64,000 nucleotides of DNA from Clostridium sp. (GCA_023663805.1 JAMPGR010000001.1:328040-392039), one strand, 5' to 3'. Counted from the first letter of the stretch, positions 9,742-17,894 are shown. Translations and numbers: made by a program. Notes: generated by a model from the sequence alone, not told the origin.

Positions 9742-10788
9742 TTAGTTTTTTCGGGAGGTTCGGGGGGAGAGGTTGTCGAAAGCTGCCCGGCGGGCGCGCC
9801 CGAAGGAACTTCCGCGGTAGATCTGCGTTCCGGTCGAATCGATCAGAATATAGAAGGGCTGGCTCGCGACCGACAGGCGGCGCAGAACGGGCGAGGCGGC
9901 GCCGGAGGGCACCCACCCCTGGATCCATCCGGCGCTGTCGCCGGCGATTTCGGAGCGCCAGCGCGACGAATCCTGGGCAAAGGATATCTCGAGAATGCGG
10001 AGGCGGAGCGAATCGGCAGCGGCGGCAAGCCGGCGGAGCGAATCGACCTGGCGGCCGCGCAGTGCCGCGTTGTCCGAGAGGACCGCGACAAGATTCTGTC
10101 GCCGCAGGCCCGGGCGGAAATTATAGAGCGAATCGGTCGCCGTAAAGAGCGTAAAGGGGTAGATTTTCTCGGAGGTGTTGACCGGCAGCTGACGCGAGTT
10201 TGTTATGCCGAAGTTCATCAGCAGCGACTGGGGGCGGCTCTTCGGGTCGATCAGCGACAGGAGGCTGTCGGCGGCGGTCGTGTTGTCGCGCGAGTCGAAC
10301 CAGCAGGCCAGCAGGGCGGTCGAGACAGGGTCGTCCGGGTGTTCGGAGATATAGGCGGCGACGGCGATATTGAGCGAATCGGTATCATCACGCTCGATCA
10401 TCGCGCGGTTGTCGGCGACGAAGCGGCGGAGACGCTCGGTCTCGCGGCTCCCCTTGACGGATATCTCCGGGGGTTCCTCGCCGGAGATGGAAATCTTTGC
10501 GTGGGTTCCGTTCCGGAGAATCAGCGTCGCGACCGGCTCGCCGTTCGACCAGCAAAGCCATGCGACGGTCCAGTCAGGAGCGTTTCCGGAGAGTCTGGCC
10601 TTCCGCTTTTCGACTGCGGCGGTTTCGCGTTTGATGCCTCCGCTGGGACCGGTGTATGTCAGGGTGACGGTTCGTTCGATATCGGAGGAGAATTTCAGTT
10701 CGACCGAGAAATCCTTCCGGCCCGAGCAACCCTGAAACGACAGGAGAGTCGCCAGCGCGACAACAATATGGAGTAACTTGTTAGCCAT
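9742..10788 (-). CDS. Thioredoxin-like lipoprotein
   Basis: A 348-residue protein with a lipoprotein signal peptide: Lys3 n-region, hydrophobic core, and lipobox ending LSFQG-C with acceptor Cys21. The N-terminal half is beta-rich (about 28-130) like the DUF4369 domain that precedes thioredoxin folds in Bacteroidetes. The C-terminal part (about 205-345) shows a thioredoxin-like pattern: NLVAVLSD, then FYILIDSTGTQIYRG. No CxxC redox motif is visible, so disulfide chemistry is doubtful. ATG at 10788 is only 4 nt beyond the -7 box. Distant family assignment; function unknown. Confidence 0.72.
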   Translation of the reverse strand: MANKLLHIVVALATLLSFQGCSGRKDFSVELKFSSDIERTVTLTYTGPSGGIKRETAAVEKRKARLSGNAPDWTVAWLCWSNGEPVATLILRNGTHAKISISGEEPPEISVKGSRETERLRRFVADNRAMIERDDTDSLNIAVAAYISEHPDDPVSTALLACWFDSRDNTTAADSLLSLIDPKSRPQSLLMNFGITNSRQLPVNTSEKIYPFTLFTATDSLYNFRPGLRRQNLVAVLSDNAALRGRQVDSLRRLAAAADSLRLRILEISFAQDSSRWRSEIAGDSAGWIQGWVPSGAASPVLRRLSVASQPFYILIDSTGTQIYRGSSFGRARRAAFDNLSPRTSRKN

Positions 10789-10792
10789 AGCG

Positions 10793-10824
10793 CAAAATTA
10801 CGATAATTTTCGCAAGTTGACAAA
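10793..10824 (-). promoter_or_regulatory. Promoter of the lipoprotein-yifB-purU operon (leaderless layout)
   Basis: Minus strand: -33 TTTG (10824-10821), 20-bp gap, -7 TAATTTTG (10800-10793); full consensus. Only 4 nt separate the box from ATG 10788, so initiation should fall at or next to the start codon. The -33 element is part of the T-tract of the terminator at 10821-10855. Confidence 0.75.
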
Positions 10825-10855
10825 AAAGAAGTCGCCTCCCGCAGCAGGAGGCGAC
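10821..10855 (-). terminator. Rho-independent terminator
   Basis: Perfect 9-bp stem GTCGCCTCC (10831-10839) with GGAGGCGAC (10847-10855) and a 7-nt loop. On the minus strand it is followed by TTCTTTTTTG (10830-10821). It ends a leftward transcript from either the glycosyltransferase pair or the putative small RNA upstream. Confidence 0.85.
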
Positions 10856-10892
10856 TCCGATGGTCGAAAATTTAATTCTTTCTTCCGCCTGG

Positions 10893-10931
10893 TGTGTCTT
10901 TCTGTCTGTGTGTCTTTCTGTCTGTGTGTTT
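10893..10931. repeat. Short tandem repeat, 16-bp period
   Basis: TGTGTCTTTCTGTCTG occurs at 10893-10908 and again at 10909-10924, then a partial third unit TGTGTTTG. This is a low-complexity tract that could vary in copy number by slippage. It lies inside the putative small RNA. Confidence 0.7.
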
Positions 10932-11041
10932 GTTTATGGTCAGGCGTTATATCTGTGTATCTGAAACCCAAGGGGAAGCCTTGAATGTGTTGGTTATGAC
11001 AGGGAGGTGCTCCGTCGGCAGGCGCCGACACTTTCTGTATG

Positions 11042-11049
11042 CAAAGTTA
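11042..11049 (-). promoter_or_regulatory. -7 box upstream of the candidate small RNA
   Basis: Minus-strand TAACTTTG matches TAnnTTTG exactly. No TTTG is present at the expected -33 position, so support is partial. No protein gene starts within 250 bp downstream except at 10788, which has its own promoter. Confidence 0.45.
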
Positions 11050-11111
11050 CGAAGAAGAGGGGACAGGGATTCTTTTTCGCGTTAAAGAATATTAAAATTA
11101 TTACGCGATTG

Positions 11112-11903
11112 TTACGCCTCCGCCGATAACGCCTTGAGAATTTCGGTAGTTGTCGGTTTTTCCGCCGAGTAGACTCCGACGCCGAGCCGCCGGGCGACAG
11201 CGACCGGGAGGTAGTAACTGTAGGGGGAACGGGGGGTGAAGGCGAGCATATCGGCCTGCGCGATCATCGCGGAGAGGTCGGCGGCCTCGGGGAGCGGACC
11301 GGTCCATTCGACCGGGGCCCCGCTGGTGCGCACGAAGCGTATCAGGGGCATGACAAATCGTCCGCGCCCTTCGCCGGCGATCGTCAGTGTCCATCCCCGG
11401 GGAGCCGCGTCGACAAAACTGCGGATCAGCAGGTCGACTCCGGTTTCGGGGGTCAGCGGACCGCAGAAGAGGAGTTTCCGCCCGGCGCCGGGGTCTTTTT
11501 CGACGCGTTCGATGACGGGGATGAACGGCTCGGGGGCATTGTCGTAGTCGACGAGACGGACGTCAGCACACTCGTCGATGAACCGTCGGGCGGATGCGTC
11601 GATCGGGGCGGAGGAAGGGAGAACGGCGTCGACAGCGACCCGCGAACCGGCATCGCCGACGAGGCGGGCGGCCTGGATGGCGGTCGTTATGTCTCGGCCG
11701 CTGTGGGCGACGATGCGGTCGATTTCGCCGCGGCGAACACGCCGCGCGAGCCGCGCCGGAGCGAATATCGCGGCGAGGCCGCCGCGATAACTGTCGATGA
11801 CCTCTACAGAGTGTCCGACGGCCGCTTCGGCCGCAGCCATCGAGCGGGCGAGCATCGAGGCGTCGTCGACGGCGTCAGCCGATGAGAGATGGATTATCTT
11901 CAT
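11112..11903 (-). CDS. Short GT4-like glycosyltransferase
   Basis: A 263-residue protein resembling a compact GT4 (GT-B) enzyme. The N-terminal half looks like a reduced Rossmann domain (MKIIHLSSADAVDDASMLAR). The C-terminal half has KLLFCGPLTPETGVDLLIRSF, LTIAGEGRGR and an MLAFTPRSPYS segment where the donor loop should be. The canonical E-x7-E pair is not evident: the equivalent region reads SPYSYYLPVAVARRLG. The first 29 bp overlap the end of the upstream GT2 gene, so both are one operon. It is either a diverged transferase or an accessory subunit; donor and acceptor are unknown. Confidence 0.65.
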   Translation of the reverse strand: MKIIHLSSADAVDDASMLARSMAAAEAAVGHSVEVIDSYRGGLAAIFAPARLARRVRRGEIDRIVAHSGRDITTAIQAARLVGDAGSRVAVDAVLPSSAPIDASARRFIDECADVRLVDYDNAPEPFIPVIERVEKDPGAGRKLLFCGPLTPETGVDLLIRSFVDAAPRGWTLTIAGEGRGRFVMPLIRFVRTSGAPVEWTGPLPEAADLSAMIAQADMLAFTPRSPYSYYLPVAVARRLGVGVYSAEKPTTTEILKALSAEA

Positions 11904-12693
11904 CTTTCGGATTGTTGTCTGTTGGTTTGACTGACTGGCACCTCTTCTGGCGGAGCCGGCGCGCTTCGCGGAAGGCGGTCAGAGATCCGACGGCGGCCTC
12001 CTCGCTGATCTGCCATCCGGCGCGTCCCTCGAACACACCCCCTTTGACAAGATAGGTGTCGAAGAAAGCCGACGCTGCCTTCAACCAGGGGGTCCAGGGG
12101 GCTACCGCACCCGCGGCGGCTATCACTCGCGAACGGATCAGGGCGTGACGCTGCTGGGTCGTGTGATACTGCTCGCGCGTCAGACAGGGGTAGTGGAGCA
12201 AGTCGCCGCCGACAGGCTCGGGGTTGACCGAGTCGCGGAAGATGACCCCTTCGGAGATATCGTGGAGGTTCCAGTTTGCATAGCGTTTGTCGAAGAGGCG
12301 GATACAGCGGTCGGGATACCAGCCGCAGTGGCGTATCGGCTGGTTACAATAGAAGTTCAGCCGGCTGACCGAATAAACACGGTGGGCGAACCCCTCCTCC
12401 TTCAGGCGGCGGATCGACTCGGCCAACCGGGGGGAGACAACCTCGTCGGCGTCGATCGAGAAGACATAACTGTTGGTCGCCATCGAAGTCGCATATTGCC
12501 TCATCGCTCCGTAGCCCGAAAACAGTCGGCGGGAGATCCGGCATCCATAGCGGCGGCAGATCTCGACCGTGCGGTCGGTCGAGTTCGAATCGACGACGAT
12601 GATTTCGTCGGCGATATCGCGAACCGATTCGAGACATCGTTCGATACGCTTCTCTTCGTTAAAGGTCAATATGGTGACAGAGAGTTTTTGCAT
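11875..12693 (-). CDS. GT2 glycosyltransferase, WaaE/KdtX-like
   Basis: A 272-residue GT-A enzyme. The N-terminus SVTILTFNEEKRIERCLESV, the DSNSTD strand (about 35-40) and the metal-binding region FSIDADEVVSPRL (about 78-90) match the GT2 group that adds glucose or heptose to lipopolysaccharide core (WaaE/KdtX-like). The conserved NFYCNQPIRHCGWYPD segment is also typical. No signal peptide is present, so it should work on the cytoplasmic side. It is the first gene of a two-gene operon with the short GT4-like protein. ATG 12693 lies 7 nt from a -7 box, predicting an almost leaderless transcript. Confidence 0.88.
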   Translation of the reverse strand: MQKLSVTILTFNEEKRIERCLESVRDIADEIIVVDSNSTDRTVEICRRYGCRISRRLFSGYGAMRQYATSMATNSYVFSIDADEVVSPRLAESIRRLKEEGFAHRVYSVSRLNFYCNQPIRHCGWYPDRCIRLFDKRYANWNLHDISEGVIFRDSVNPEPVGGDLLHYPCLTREQYHTTQQRHALIRSRVIAAAGAVAPWTPWLKAASAFFDTYLVKGGVFEGRAGWQISEEAAVGSLTAFREARRLRQKRCQSVKPTDNNPKDEDNPSLIG

Positions 12694-12700
12694 TGCGGTG

Positions 12701-12708
12701 CAAAGTTA
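12701..12708 (-). promoter_or_regulatory. -7 box of the GT2/GT4 operon
   Basis: Minus-strand TAACTTTG (12708-12701), exact TAnnTTTG, 7 nt before ATG 12693. The -33 position holds an A-run on the plus strand (T-run on the transcript strand) rather than TTTG. Confidence 0.55.
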
Positions 12709-12754
12709 CGACATTTGGCGTTCAAAAAAAAATCTATCCCCGTCAAGATCGGTA

Positions 12755-12774
12755 GGGGAGGGGAGGGGAGGGGG
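12755..12774 (+). other. G-quadruplex-forming tract in the divergent GT2/ybeY spacer
   Basis: Four G-runs of 4, 4, 4 and 5 separated by single A residues, an ideal intramolecular quadruplex pattern. It is in the 326-bp spacer 12694-13019, about 50 bp upstream of the GT2 -7 box; the G-rich strand is the template for GT2. The rest of the spacer (12775-12962) shows no further recognised element. Confidence 0.6.
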
Positions 12775-12962
12775 CGGATGAAGAGGCGGAGGCGGCCTTC
12801 CGAGAATCGAAAAATTCGGACGGCTCGACACTAAAGGCCCGAAAATTTAAACCTCAGGGGGTTAAATTAAACACATCACACTGTAATTCATCGCATTAAC
12901 TCAATTTTACCACTTTAAATCCTCCGACAAACCAGACCTCGGAACCTCTTCGAAAAACTCGA

Positions 12963-12994
12963 TTTGCAGATTTTTCGGGGATTTTGTAATTTTG
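12963..12994 (+). promoter_or_regulatory. Promoter of ybeY-mnmG
   Basis: -33 TTTG (12963-12966), 20-bp gap, -7 TAATTTTG (12987-12994); exact consensus. The expected start is about 12999-13001, giving a leader of roughly 20 nt to ATG 13020. Confidence 0.75.
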
Positions 12995-13019
12995 TAGGTT
13001 ATATTTTGAAGAACAGAAG

Positions 13020-13487
13020 ATGAGAAGCAATATCGAATGGACAACCGACGGCGTCGCGATGCCCAGAATCGACCGGGAGCGTGTCGGGCGGTGGATCGCC
13101 GAAGTCGCCGCAACCCACGACCGCATTGTCGGACCGATCGTCTACAGATTCTGCGGCGACGAACAGATTCTGGCCGTCAACCGCGAATTCCTCAGCCACG
13201 ACTACTATACGGACATCATAACCTTCGACTACTCGCGCCGCCGAATGATCTCCGGCGACATCGTCATCTCGCTCGACACCGTCCGGTCGAACGCCGTGAT
13301 GCTCGGTGCCGGATATGACCGGGAACTCCATCGCGTCATCATCCACGGCATCCTCCACCTCTGCGGAATCAACGACAAAGGTCCCGGAGAAAGGGAAATC
13401 ATGGAGAAAGCCGAGGACGACGCTCTCAGCCTCCTGTTCCCTGAACAACAACAGACAACGACTAACGACAACGACACGGAAAAATGA
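13020..13487 (+). CDS. ybeY: Endoribonuclease YbeY (16S rRNA maturation)
   Basis: A 155-residue protein of the UPF0054/YbeY family. The metal-binding signature HGILHLCG carries His109 and His113. The usual third ligand position of the HGxLHLxGxDH motif reads ND-K here, a variation that I believe is common in Bacteroidetes homologues. YbeY trims rRNA and contributes to 70S quality control. The stop overlaps the mnmG start by 4 bp (ATGA), so the two are translationally coupled. It is transcribed from the consensus promoter at 12963-12994. Confidence 0.93.
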   Translation: MRSNIEWTTDGVAMPRIDRERVGRWIAEVAATHDRIVGPIVYRFCGDEQILAVNREFLSHDYYTDIITFDYSRRRMISGDIVISLDTVRSNAVMLGAGYDRELHRVIIHGILHLCGINDKGPGEREIMEKAEDDALSLLFPEQQQTTTNDNDTEK

Positions 13488-15370
13488 GATTCGACTACGA
13501 CGTTATTGTTATCGGTGCGGGCCACGCCGGATGCGAGGCCGCCGCGGCCGCCGCACGCCTCGGCGCGGAGACCCTGCTCGTCACCCTAGACATGAACAAA
13601 ATCGCCCAGATGAGCTGCAACCCCGCCGTCGGCGGAATCGCAAAGGGGCAGATCGTCCGCGAAATCGACGCGATGGGCGGCGAGATGGGGAAGATCACCG
13701 ACCGCACGGCGATCCAGTTCCGCATGCTGAACCGCTCGAAAGGTCCGGCGATGTGGAGTCCCCGCGCCCAGAGCGACCGGATGAAATTCAGCGAAGCCTG
13801 GCGCCGCACACTCGAGAACCAGGAACATCTGTCGATGTGGCAGGACGACGTGACCGGACTGATTCTCGACAGCGGCAACAGCCGTGTAGAGGGGGTCACG
13901 ACACGCCTCGGAGCGACATTCCGCGCAAAGGCCGTCGTCCTGACCGCCGGAACCTTCCTGAACGGCCTGATGCACATCGGGCGCGTGCAGGTACGCGGCG
14001 GACGCGTCGCCGAACCAGCCTCGACCGGACTGACCGAGCAACTCCGCGACCTCGGGTTCGCGACAGCCCGCATGAAGACCGGAACACCCGTCCGCATCGA
14101 CGGCCGGAGCGTCAAATGGGAACACACCGTCGCGCAGCAGGGGGACAACGACCACCACAAATTCTCCTTCCTCCCCGACGTTCGTCGCGAACTCCGCCAG
14201 CTCGACTGCCATATACTCTACACCAATCCCCGGACCCACGAAGTACTGCGCCGCGGCCTCCCCGATTCGCCCCTCTACAACGGACAGATCCGGAGCATCG
14301 GACCCCGCTACTGTCCGAGTATCGAGACAAAAATAGTTACCTTCGCCGACAAAGAAGAACATCAGTTATTCCTAGAGCCCGAAGGGGTGGACACACAGGA
14401 ATACTACCTTAACGGATTCTCTTCGTCCCTGCCGATGGAGATACAGATCGAGGCTCTCGAGACAATCCCCGCTCTCTCTGAAGTCGCCATCTATCGCCCC
14501 GGCTATGCGATCGAATATGACTTCTTCGACCCGACCCAACTGCGCCACACCCTCGAGACGAAACAGATCGGCGGACTCTTCTTCGCCGGACAGGTCAACG
14601 GCACGACCGGCTACGAAGAAGCCGCCGGACAGGGACTGATTGCCGGACTGAACGCCGCGCTGCTGGCGAAAAACGAGGAGCAGATCGTCCTCGGCCGCGA
14701 CCAGAGTTATATCGGCGTACTGATCGACGACCTTGTTACGAAGGGTGTCGACGAGCCATACAGGATGTTCACCTCCCGCGCCGAATACCGTATTCTGTTG
14801 CGCCAGGACGACGCCGACATGCGCCTTACTCCGCTGGCCCACCGGATCGGGTCGGCCAGCGATGAGCGTTTCGAACTGATGGAATCGAAACGGCGCCAGC
14901 GCGACGGCCTGATCGACTTCGCCAGCCAGTTCTCCGTCAAGCCCTCCCTAATCAACCCCTCGCTCGAGGCAATCGGCGAACAGCCGCTCAAACAGGGGGT
15001 CAAACTCCGCGACCTTATACTCCGCCCCGGCCTGACGATACGCTCGCTCGAGACAATGATCGAACCGCTGCGGCGCCATATCGACGAAAACATCGAGGCC
15101 GCACGCCGCGAGGAGATCGTCGAAGCCGCCGAGATCCTGATGAAATATCGGGGCTACATCGAGCGCGAGGAGGCGATCGCCCGCAAACTCCAGCGACTCG
15201 AGGATGTACGAATCAGAGGCAAATTCGATTATTCATCCATAACGTCGCTTTCGACCGAAGCGCGCCAGAAACTCCGGAAAATCGACCCCGAAACGATCGG
15301 TCAGGCAAGCCGCATCCCCGGAATCTCCCCGAGCGACATCAATATTCTCCTCCTTCTTCAGGGCAGATAA
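13484..15370 (+). CDS. mnmG: tRNA uridine-5-carboxymethylaminomethyl modification enzyme MnmG (GidA)
   Basis: A 628-residue protein, normal for MnmG. The FAD dinucleotide fold is at the N-terminus (VIGAGHAGCEAA, about 9-20). The family signatures MSCNPAVGGIAKG (about 43-55) and GQVNGTTGYEEAAGQG (about 370-385) are intact, and the C-terminal helical domain for tRNA/MnmE contact is present (LSTEARQKL...ASRIPGISPSDI). With MnmE it installs cmnm5 groups on wobble U34 of tRNAs. It is followed within 12 bp by a parS-type site. Confidence 0.97.
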   Translation: MRFDYDVIVIGAGHAGCEAAAAAARLGAETLLVTLDMNKIAQMSCNPAVGGIAKGQIVREIDAMGGEMGKITDRTAIQFRMLNRSKGPAMWSPRAQSDRMKFSEAWRRTLENQEHLSMWQDDVTGLILDSGNSRVEGVTTRLGATFRAKAVVLTAGTFLNGLMHIGRVQVRGGRVAEPASTGLTEQLRDLGFATARMKTGTPVRIDGRSVKWEHTVAQQGDNDHHKFSFLPDVRRELRQLDCHILYTNPRTHEVLRRGLPDSPLYNGQIRSIGPRYCPSIETKIVTFADKEEHQLFLEPEGVDTQEYYLNGFSSSLPMEIQIEALETIPALSEVAIYRPGYAIEYDFFDPTQLRHTLETKQIGGLFFAGQVNGTTGYEEAAGQGLIAGLNAALLAKNEEQIVLGRDQSYIGVLIDDLVTKGVDEPYRMFTSRAEYRILLRQDDADMRLTPLAHRIGSASDERFELMESKRRQRDGLIDFASQFSVKPSLINPSLEAIGEQPLKQGVKLRDLILRPGLTIRSLETMIEPLRRHIDENIEAARREEIVEAAEILMKYRGYIEREEAIARKLQRLEDVRIRGKFDYSSITSLSTEARQKLRKIDPETIGQASRIPGISPSDINILLLLQGR

Positions 15371-15381
15371 ACGGCCGAAAT

Positions 15382-15397
15382 TGTTCCACGTGAAACA
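15382..15397. promoter_or_regulatory. parS-type centromere site
   Basis: TGTTCCACGTGAAACA matches the 16-bp bacterial parS consensus TGTTNCACGTGAAACA at every defined base. It sits in the mnmG-apt spacer, 12 bp after the mnmG stop. Known parS sites load ParB and lie mostly in the origin-proximal part of chromosomes; parA/parB themselves are not in the window. The 84-bp spacer contains no other recognised element. Confidence 0.85.
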
Positions 15398-15454
15398 CGC
15401 CGCTTATTCGCCCAAAAACAGGAAAAATTTTCTCAACAAACATAATCTGCAGAC

Positions 15455-15976
15455 ATGGAATACATCAAATCTAAAATCCGAGACGTCCAGGATTTCCCCT
15501 CGAAAGGGATTCTTTTCAAGGACCTGACAACCGCTTTCAAGGACCCCCGCGCACTCCACATCATCGGATGGGATCTCTCGCAACTCTACCGCGACAAGGG
15601 TGTCACGAAGGTAGTCGGGATCGAATCGCGCGGCTTCATCGGCGGCTCGATCCTCGCTTTCGAACTGGGAGCCGGATTTGTCCCCGCCCGCAAACCGGGC
15701 AAACTCCCCGCCGATACCGTCAAGGCGACCTACCGGAAGGAGTATGGCACCGACACGATCGAAATCCACCGCGACGCGATAACCGAAGATGACATCGTTG
15801 TCATCCACGACGATGTGCTCGCAACAGGCGGAACAATGTCGGCCGTCTATGACCTCGTCAAGAGCATGAATCCGAAGAAAATCTACATCAACTTCATCAT
15901 CGAACTCGGATCGCTCAACGGCCGCCGCAACCTCCCCGAAGACGCCGAGGTCAACTCGCTGATCATATACGAATAA
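15455..15976 (+). CDS. apt: Adenine phosphoribosyltransferase
   Basis: A 173-residue type I phosphoribosyltransferase. The PRPP-binding signature DDIVVIHDDVLATGGT (about 112-127) and the adenine-pocket region VGIESRGFIGGSILAFELG (about 54-72) are those of Apt. It converts adenine and PRPP to AMP in purine salvage. It lies 84 bp after mnmG across the parS-type site and 25 bp before uvrC. mnmG-apt-uvrC is a familiar order in Bacteroidales. Confidence 0.96.
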   Translation: MEYIKSKIRDVQDFPSKGILFKDLTTAFKDPRALHIIGWDLSQLYRDKGVTKVVGIESRGFIGGSILAFELGAGFVPARKPGKLPADTVKATYRKEYGTDTIEIHRDAITEDDIVVIHDDVLATGGTMSAVYDLVKSMNPKKIYINFIIELGSLNGRRNLPEDAEVNSLIIYE

Positions 15977-16001
15977 CCCAATATCCAGAACTCTCCGAAA
16001 C

Positions 16002-17822
16002 TTGGCCAAATACAAAAAACCAAAAGAACTGACGGACAAAATAGCCGTCATGCCGACCACCCCCGGGGTCTATACCTACTACGACTCCTCGGGGGAGGTC
16101 ATCTATGTCGGGAAGGCCGTCAACCTGAAACGACGCGTCTCGTCATACTTCAACCGAACCCACGACTCGACCCGCACGAACCTGCTCGTCCGCGCCATCG
16201 CCGACGTCAGCTATATCGTCGTCCCGACCGAACAGGACGCCCTGAACCTCGAGAATTCGATGATCAAGGAGTATCAGCCGCGCTACAATGTCCTGTTGAA
16301 GGATGACAAATCATACCCCTGGATCGTCGTCACAAACGAACGCTATCCCCGCGTCTTCATGACCCGGCAGAAAATCAAGGACGGATCGAAATACTACGGC
16401 CCGTATACCGACACCGGCTCGGCCCGAGTCATCCTCGAACTAATCCGCGAACTCTACCCCCTTCGCCACTGCCGCCACAATATCACGGCGGAATATGTCG
16501 GGCGCGACCGCGGACGTCTCTGCCTCGAATATCATATGAAACGCTGCCAGGGTTGCTGCAAGGGACTCGTCTCCCCCGAGGATTACGCCCGCCATATCGA
16601 ACGGGTCAAACAGATTCTCCGCGGCGACACCGCCGAACTTCTCGACTATCTCCGCGACGAGATGAACTCGCTCGCCTCGCAACTGCGCTTCGAGGAGGCG
16701 GCCGAACTGAAAGCCAAATATGACCGACTCGAGCGTTACCGGTCGAAGAGTGTCATCGTCAGCCAGGTCGTCGACCATGTCGACGTCTTCGGCGTCGACG
16801 ACGACGGCGGCACAGATGTCTTCATAAACTACATGCACGTCAAGAAAGGGGCGGTCGTCAAAAGCGTGACACTCCAGTACAAGCGCCGTCTCGACGAGTC
16901 GGTTCCCGAACTGCTCTCGCTCGCGATGGCCCAGATCAGCCAGGACCTCGGTGTCGAATTCGAGGAGATCGTCATGCCCGCGCTCCCCGATGTCCAGCCC
17001 GAAGGGATCCGCTTCGCCGTCCCCCAGAGGGGCGACCGGGCGAAACTACTCGAGGTCTCGTCGCGAAACGCCCGCCAGTATCGCGTCGACATGCTGAACC
17101 GCCTCGAGCGGACCGACCCCGAGCAGCGCGTCGACAAACTGATGGAGCGCATGCAGGCCGACTTCCGCCTAAGCGTCCAGCCGCGCCATATCGAATGTTT
17201 CGACAACTCGAATATCCAGGGGACGAATCCGGTCGCTTCGTGTGTCGTATTCCGGAACGGAAAACCCTCGAAGAAAGACTACCGCCATTTCAACATAAAA
17301 ACCGTCGTCGGCCCCGACGACTTCGCCTCGATGAAGGAGGTCCTGACCCGCCGCTACACCCGGATGATGAACGAGGGGGAGGAGCTCCCACAACTCGTCG
17401 TCGTCGACGGCGGAAAGGGACAACTCAGTGCGGCCGTCGAGGCGTTCGACCAGATGGGGATCCGCGGGAAGGTCGCCCTCGTCGGCATCGCAAAACGCCT
17501 CGAGGAGATATATTTCCCCGGCGACAGCGTCCCGCTCTATATCGACAAAAACAGCGACTCGCTCCGCGTTATCCAGCAACTCCGCGACGAAGCCCACCGC
17601 TTCGGTATCACCCACCACCGCAACCGCCGCAGCAAGGGACAGACCATTTCAGCCCTCGACAAAATCGACGGCATCGGCCCGAAGTCGCGCGACGCGCTGC
17701 TGACCCGCTTCAAGAGCGTCAAACGAATCTCCGAGGCCGACCTCGACGCGATCGCCGACGTCATCGGCCCCGCCAAAGCATCGATCGTCTACAATGCACT
17801 ACACCCCGAACCGGAGTCCTAA
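16002..17822 (+). CDS. uvrC: Excinuclease ABC subunit C
   Basis: A 606-residue UvrC. The N-terminal GIY-YIG nuclease domain has PGVYTYYDSSGEVIYVGKA (about 21-39). A Cys-rich patch around CQGCCKGL (about 183-190), a UVR helix near 205-235, the RNase H-like 5'-nuclease domain (IECFDNSNIQG, VVVDGGKGQL) and a C-terminal helix-hairpin-helix (IDGIGPKSRDALL) follow. It makes the dual incisions in nucleotide excision repair. The start is TTG at 16002: the only upstream choice that preserves the residues before the GIY domain, since the first in-frame ATG is 16 codons later, just before PTTPGVY. Confidence 0.95.
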   Translation: MAKYKKPKELTDKIAVMPTTPGVYTYYDSSGEVIYVGKAVNLKRRVSSYFNRTHDSTRTNLLVRAIADVSYIVVPTEQDALNLENSMIKEYQPRYNVLLKDDKSYPWIVVTNERYPRVFMTRQKIKDGSKYYGPYTDTGSARVILELIRELYPLRHCRHNITAEYVGRDRGRLCLEYHMKRCQGCCKGLVSPEDYARHIERVKQILRGDTAELLDYLRDEMNSLASQLRFEEAAELKAKYDRLERYRSKSVIVSQVVDHVDVFGVDDDGGTDVFINYMHVKKGAVVKSVTLQYKRRLDESVPELLSLAMAQISQDLGVEFEEIVMPALPDVQPEGIRFAVPQRGDRAKLLEVSSRNARQYRVDMLNRLERTDPEQRVDKLMERMQADFRLSVQPRHIECFDNSNIQGTNPVASCVVFRNGKPSKKDYRHFNIKTVVGPDDFASMKEVLTRRYTRMMNEGEELPQLVVVDGGKGQLSAAVEAFDQMGIRGKVALVGIAKRLEEIYFPGDSVPLYIDKNSDSLRVIQQLRDEAHRFGITHHRNRRSKGQTISALDKIDGIGPKSRDALLTRFKSVKRISEADLDAIADVIGPAKASIVYNALHPEPES

Positions 17823-17894
17823 TTTACATTTGAAAACAGAAGAGAGACTGACTTCTGATTAATAATTTACTGTATATCAGCACCATATAGCTAT

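Larger units (their letters stand above)
10821..11037 (-). ncRNA. Candidate small RNA of about 215 nt
   Basis: The stretch is bounded by a -7 box on the minus strand (TAACTTTG, 11049-11042) and a clear intrinsic terminator (10855-10821). Within it are a perfect hairpin GTCGGC-GCCT-GCCGAC near the 5' end (about 11015-11030) and a distal pairing CGCCTG/CAGGCG enclosing an A/C-rich tandem repeat. The only in-frame reading of note, 10798-11031 with a GTG start, is low-complexity and resembles no protein I know. I do not recognise the RNA family; a plain leader or an unrelated spacer remains possible. Confidence 0.4.

Noticed and set aside
8142..10145. Plus-strand open frame of 667 codons
   Set aside because: Lies opposite yifB and the lipoprotein; no family match, and arises because the real genes avoid codons that would give stops on the other strand.
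10893..10931. Tandem TGTGTCTTTCTGTCTG units as a CRISPR array
   Set aside because: Only two and a half adjoining copies, no spacers, no cas genes nearby.
10798..11031. 77-codon minus-strand frame with GTG start
   Set aside because: Low-complexity (HRQKDTQTERH repeats) and runs through a terminator hairpin; the stretch is better read as RNA or spacer.
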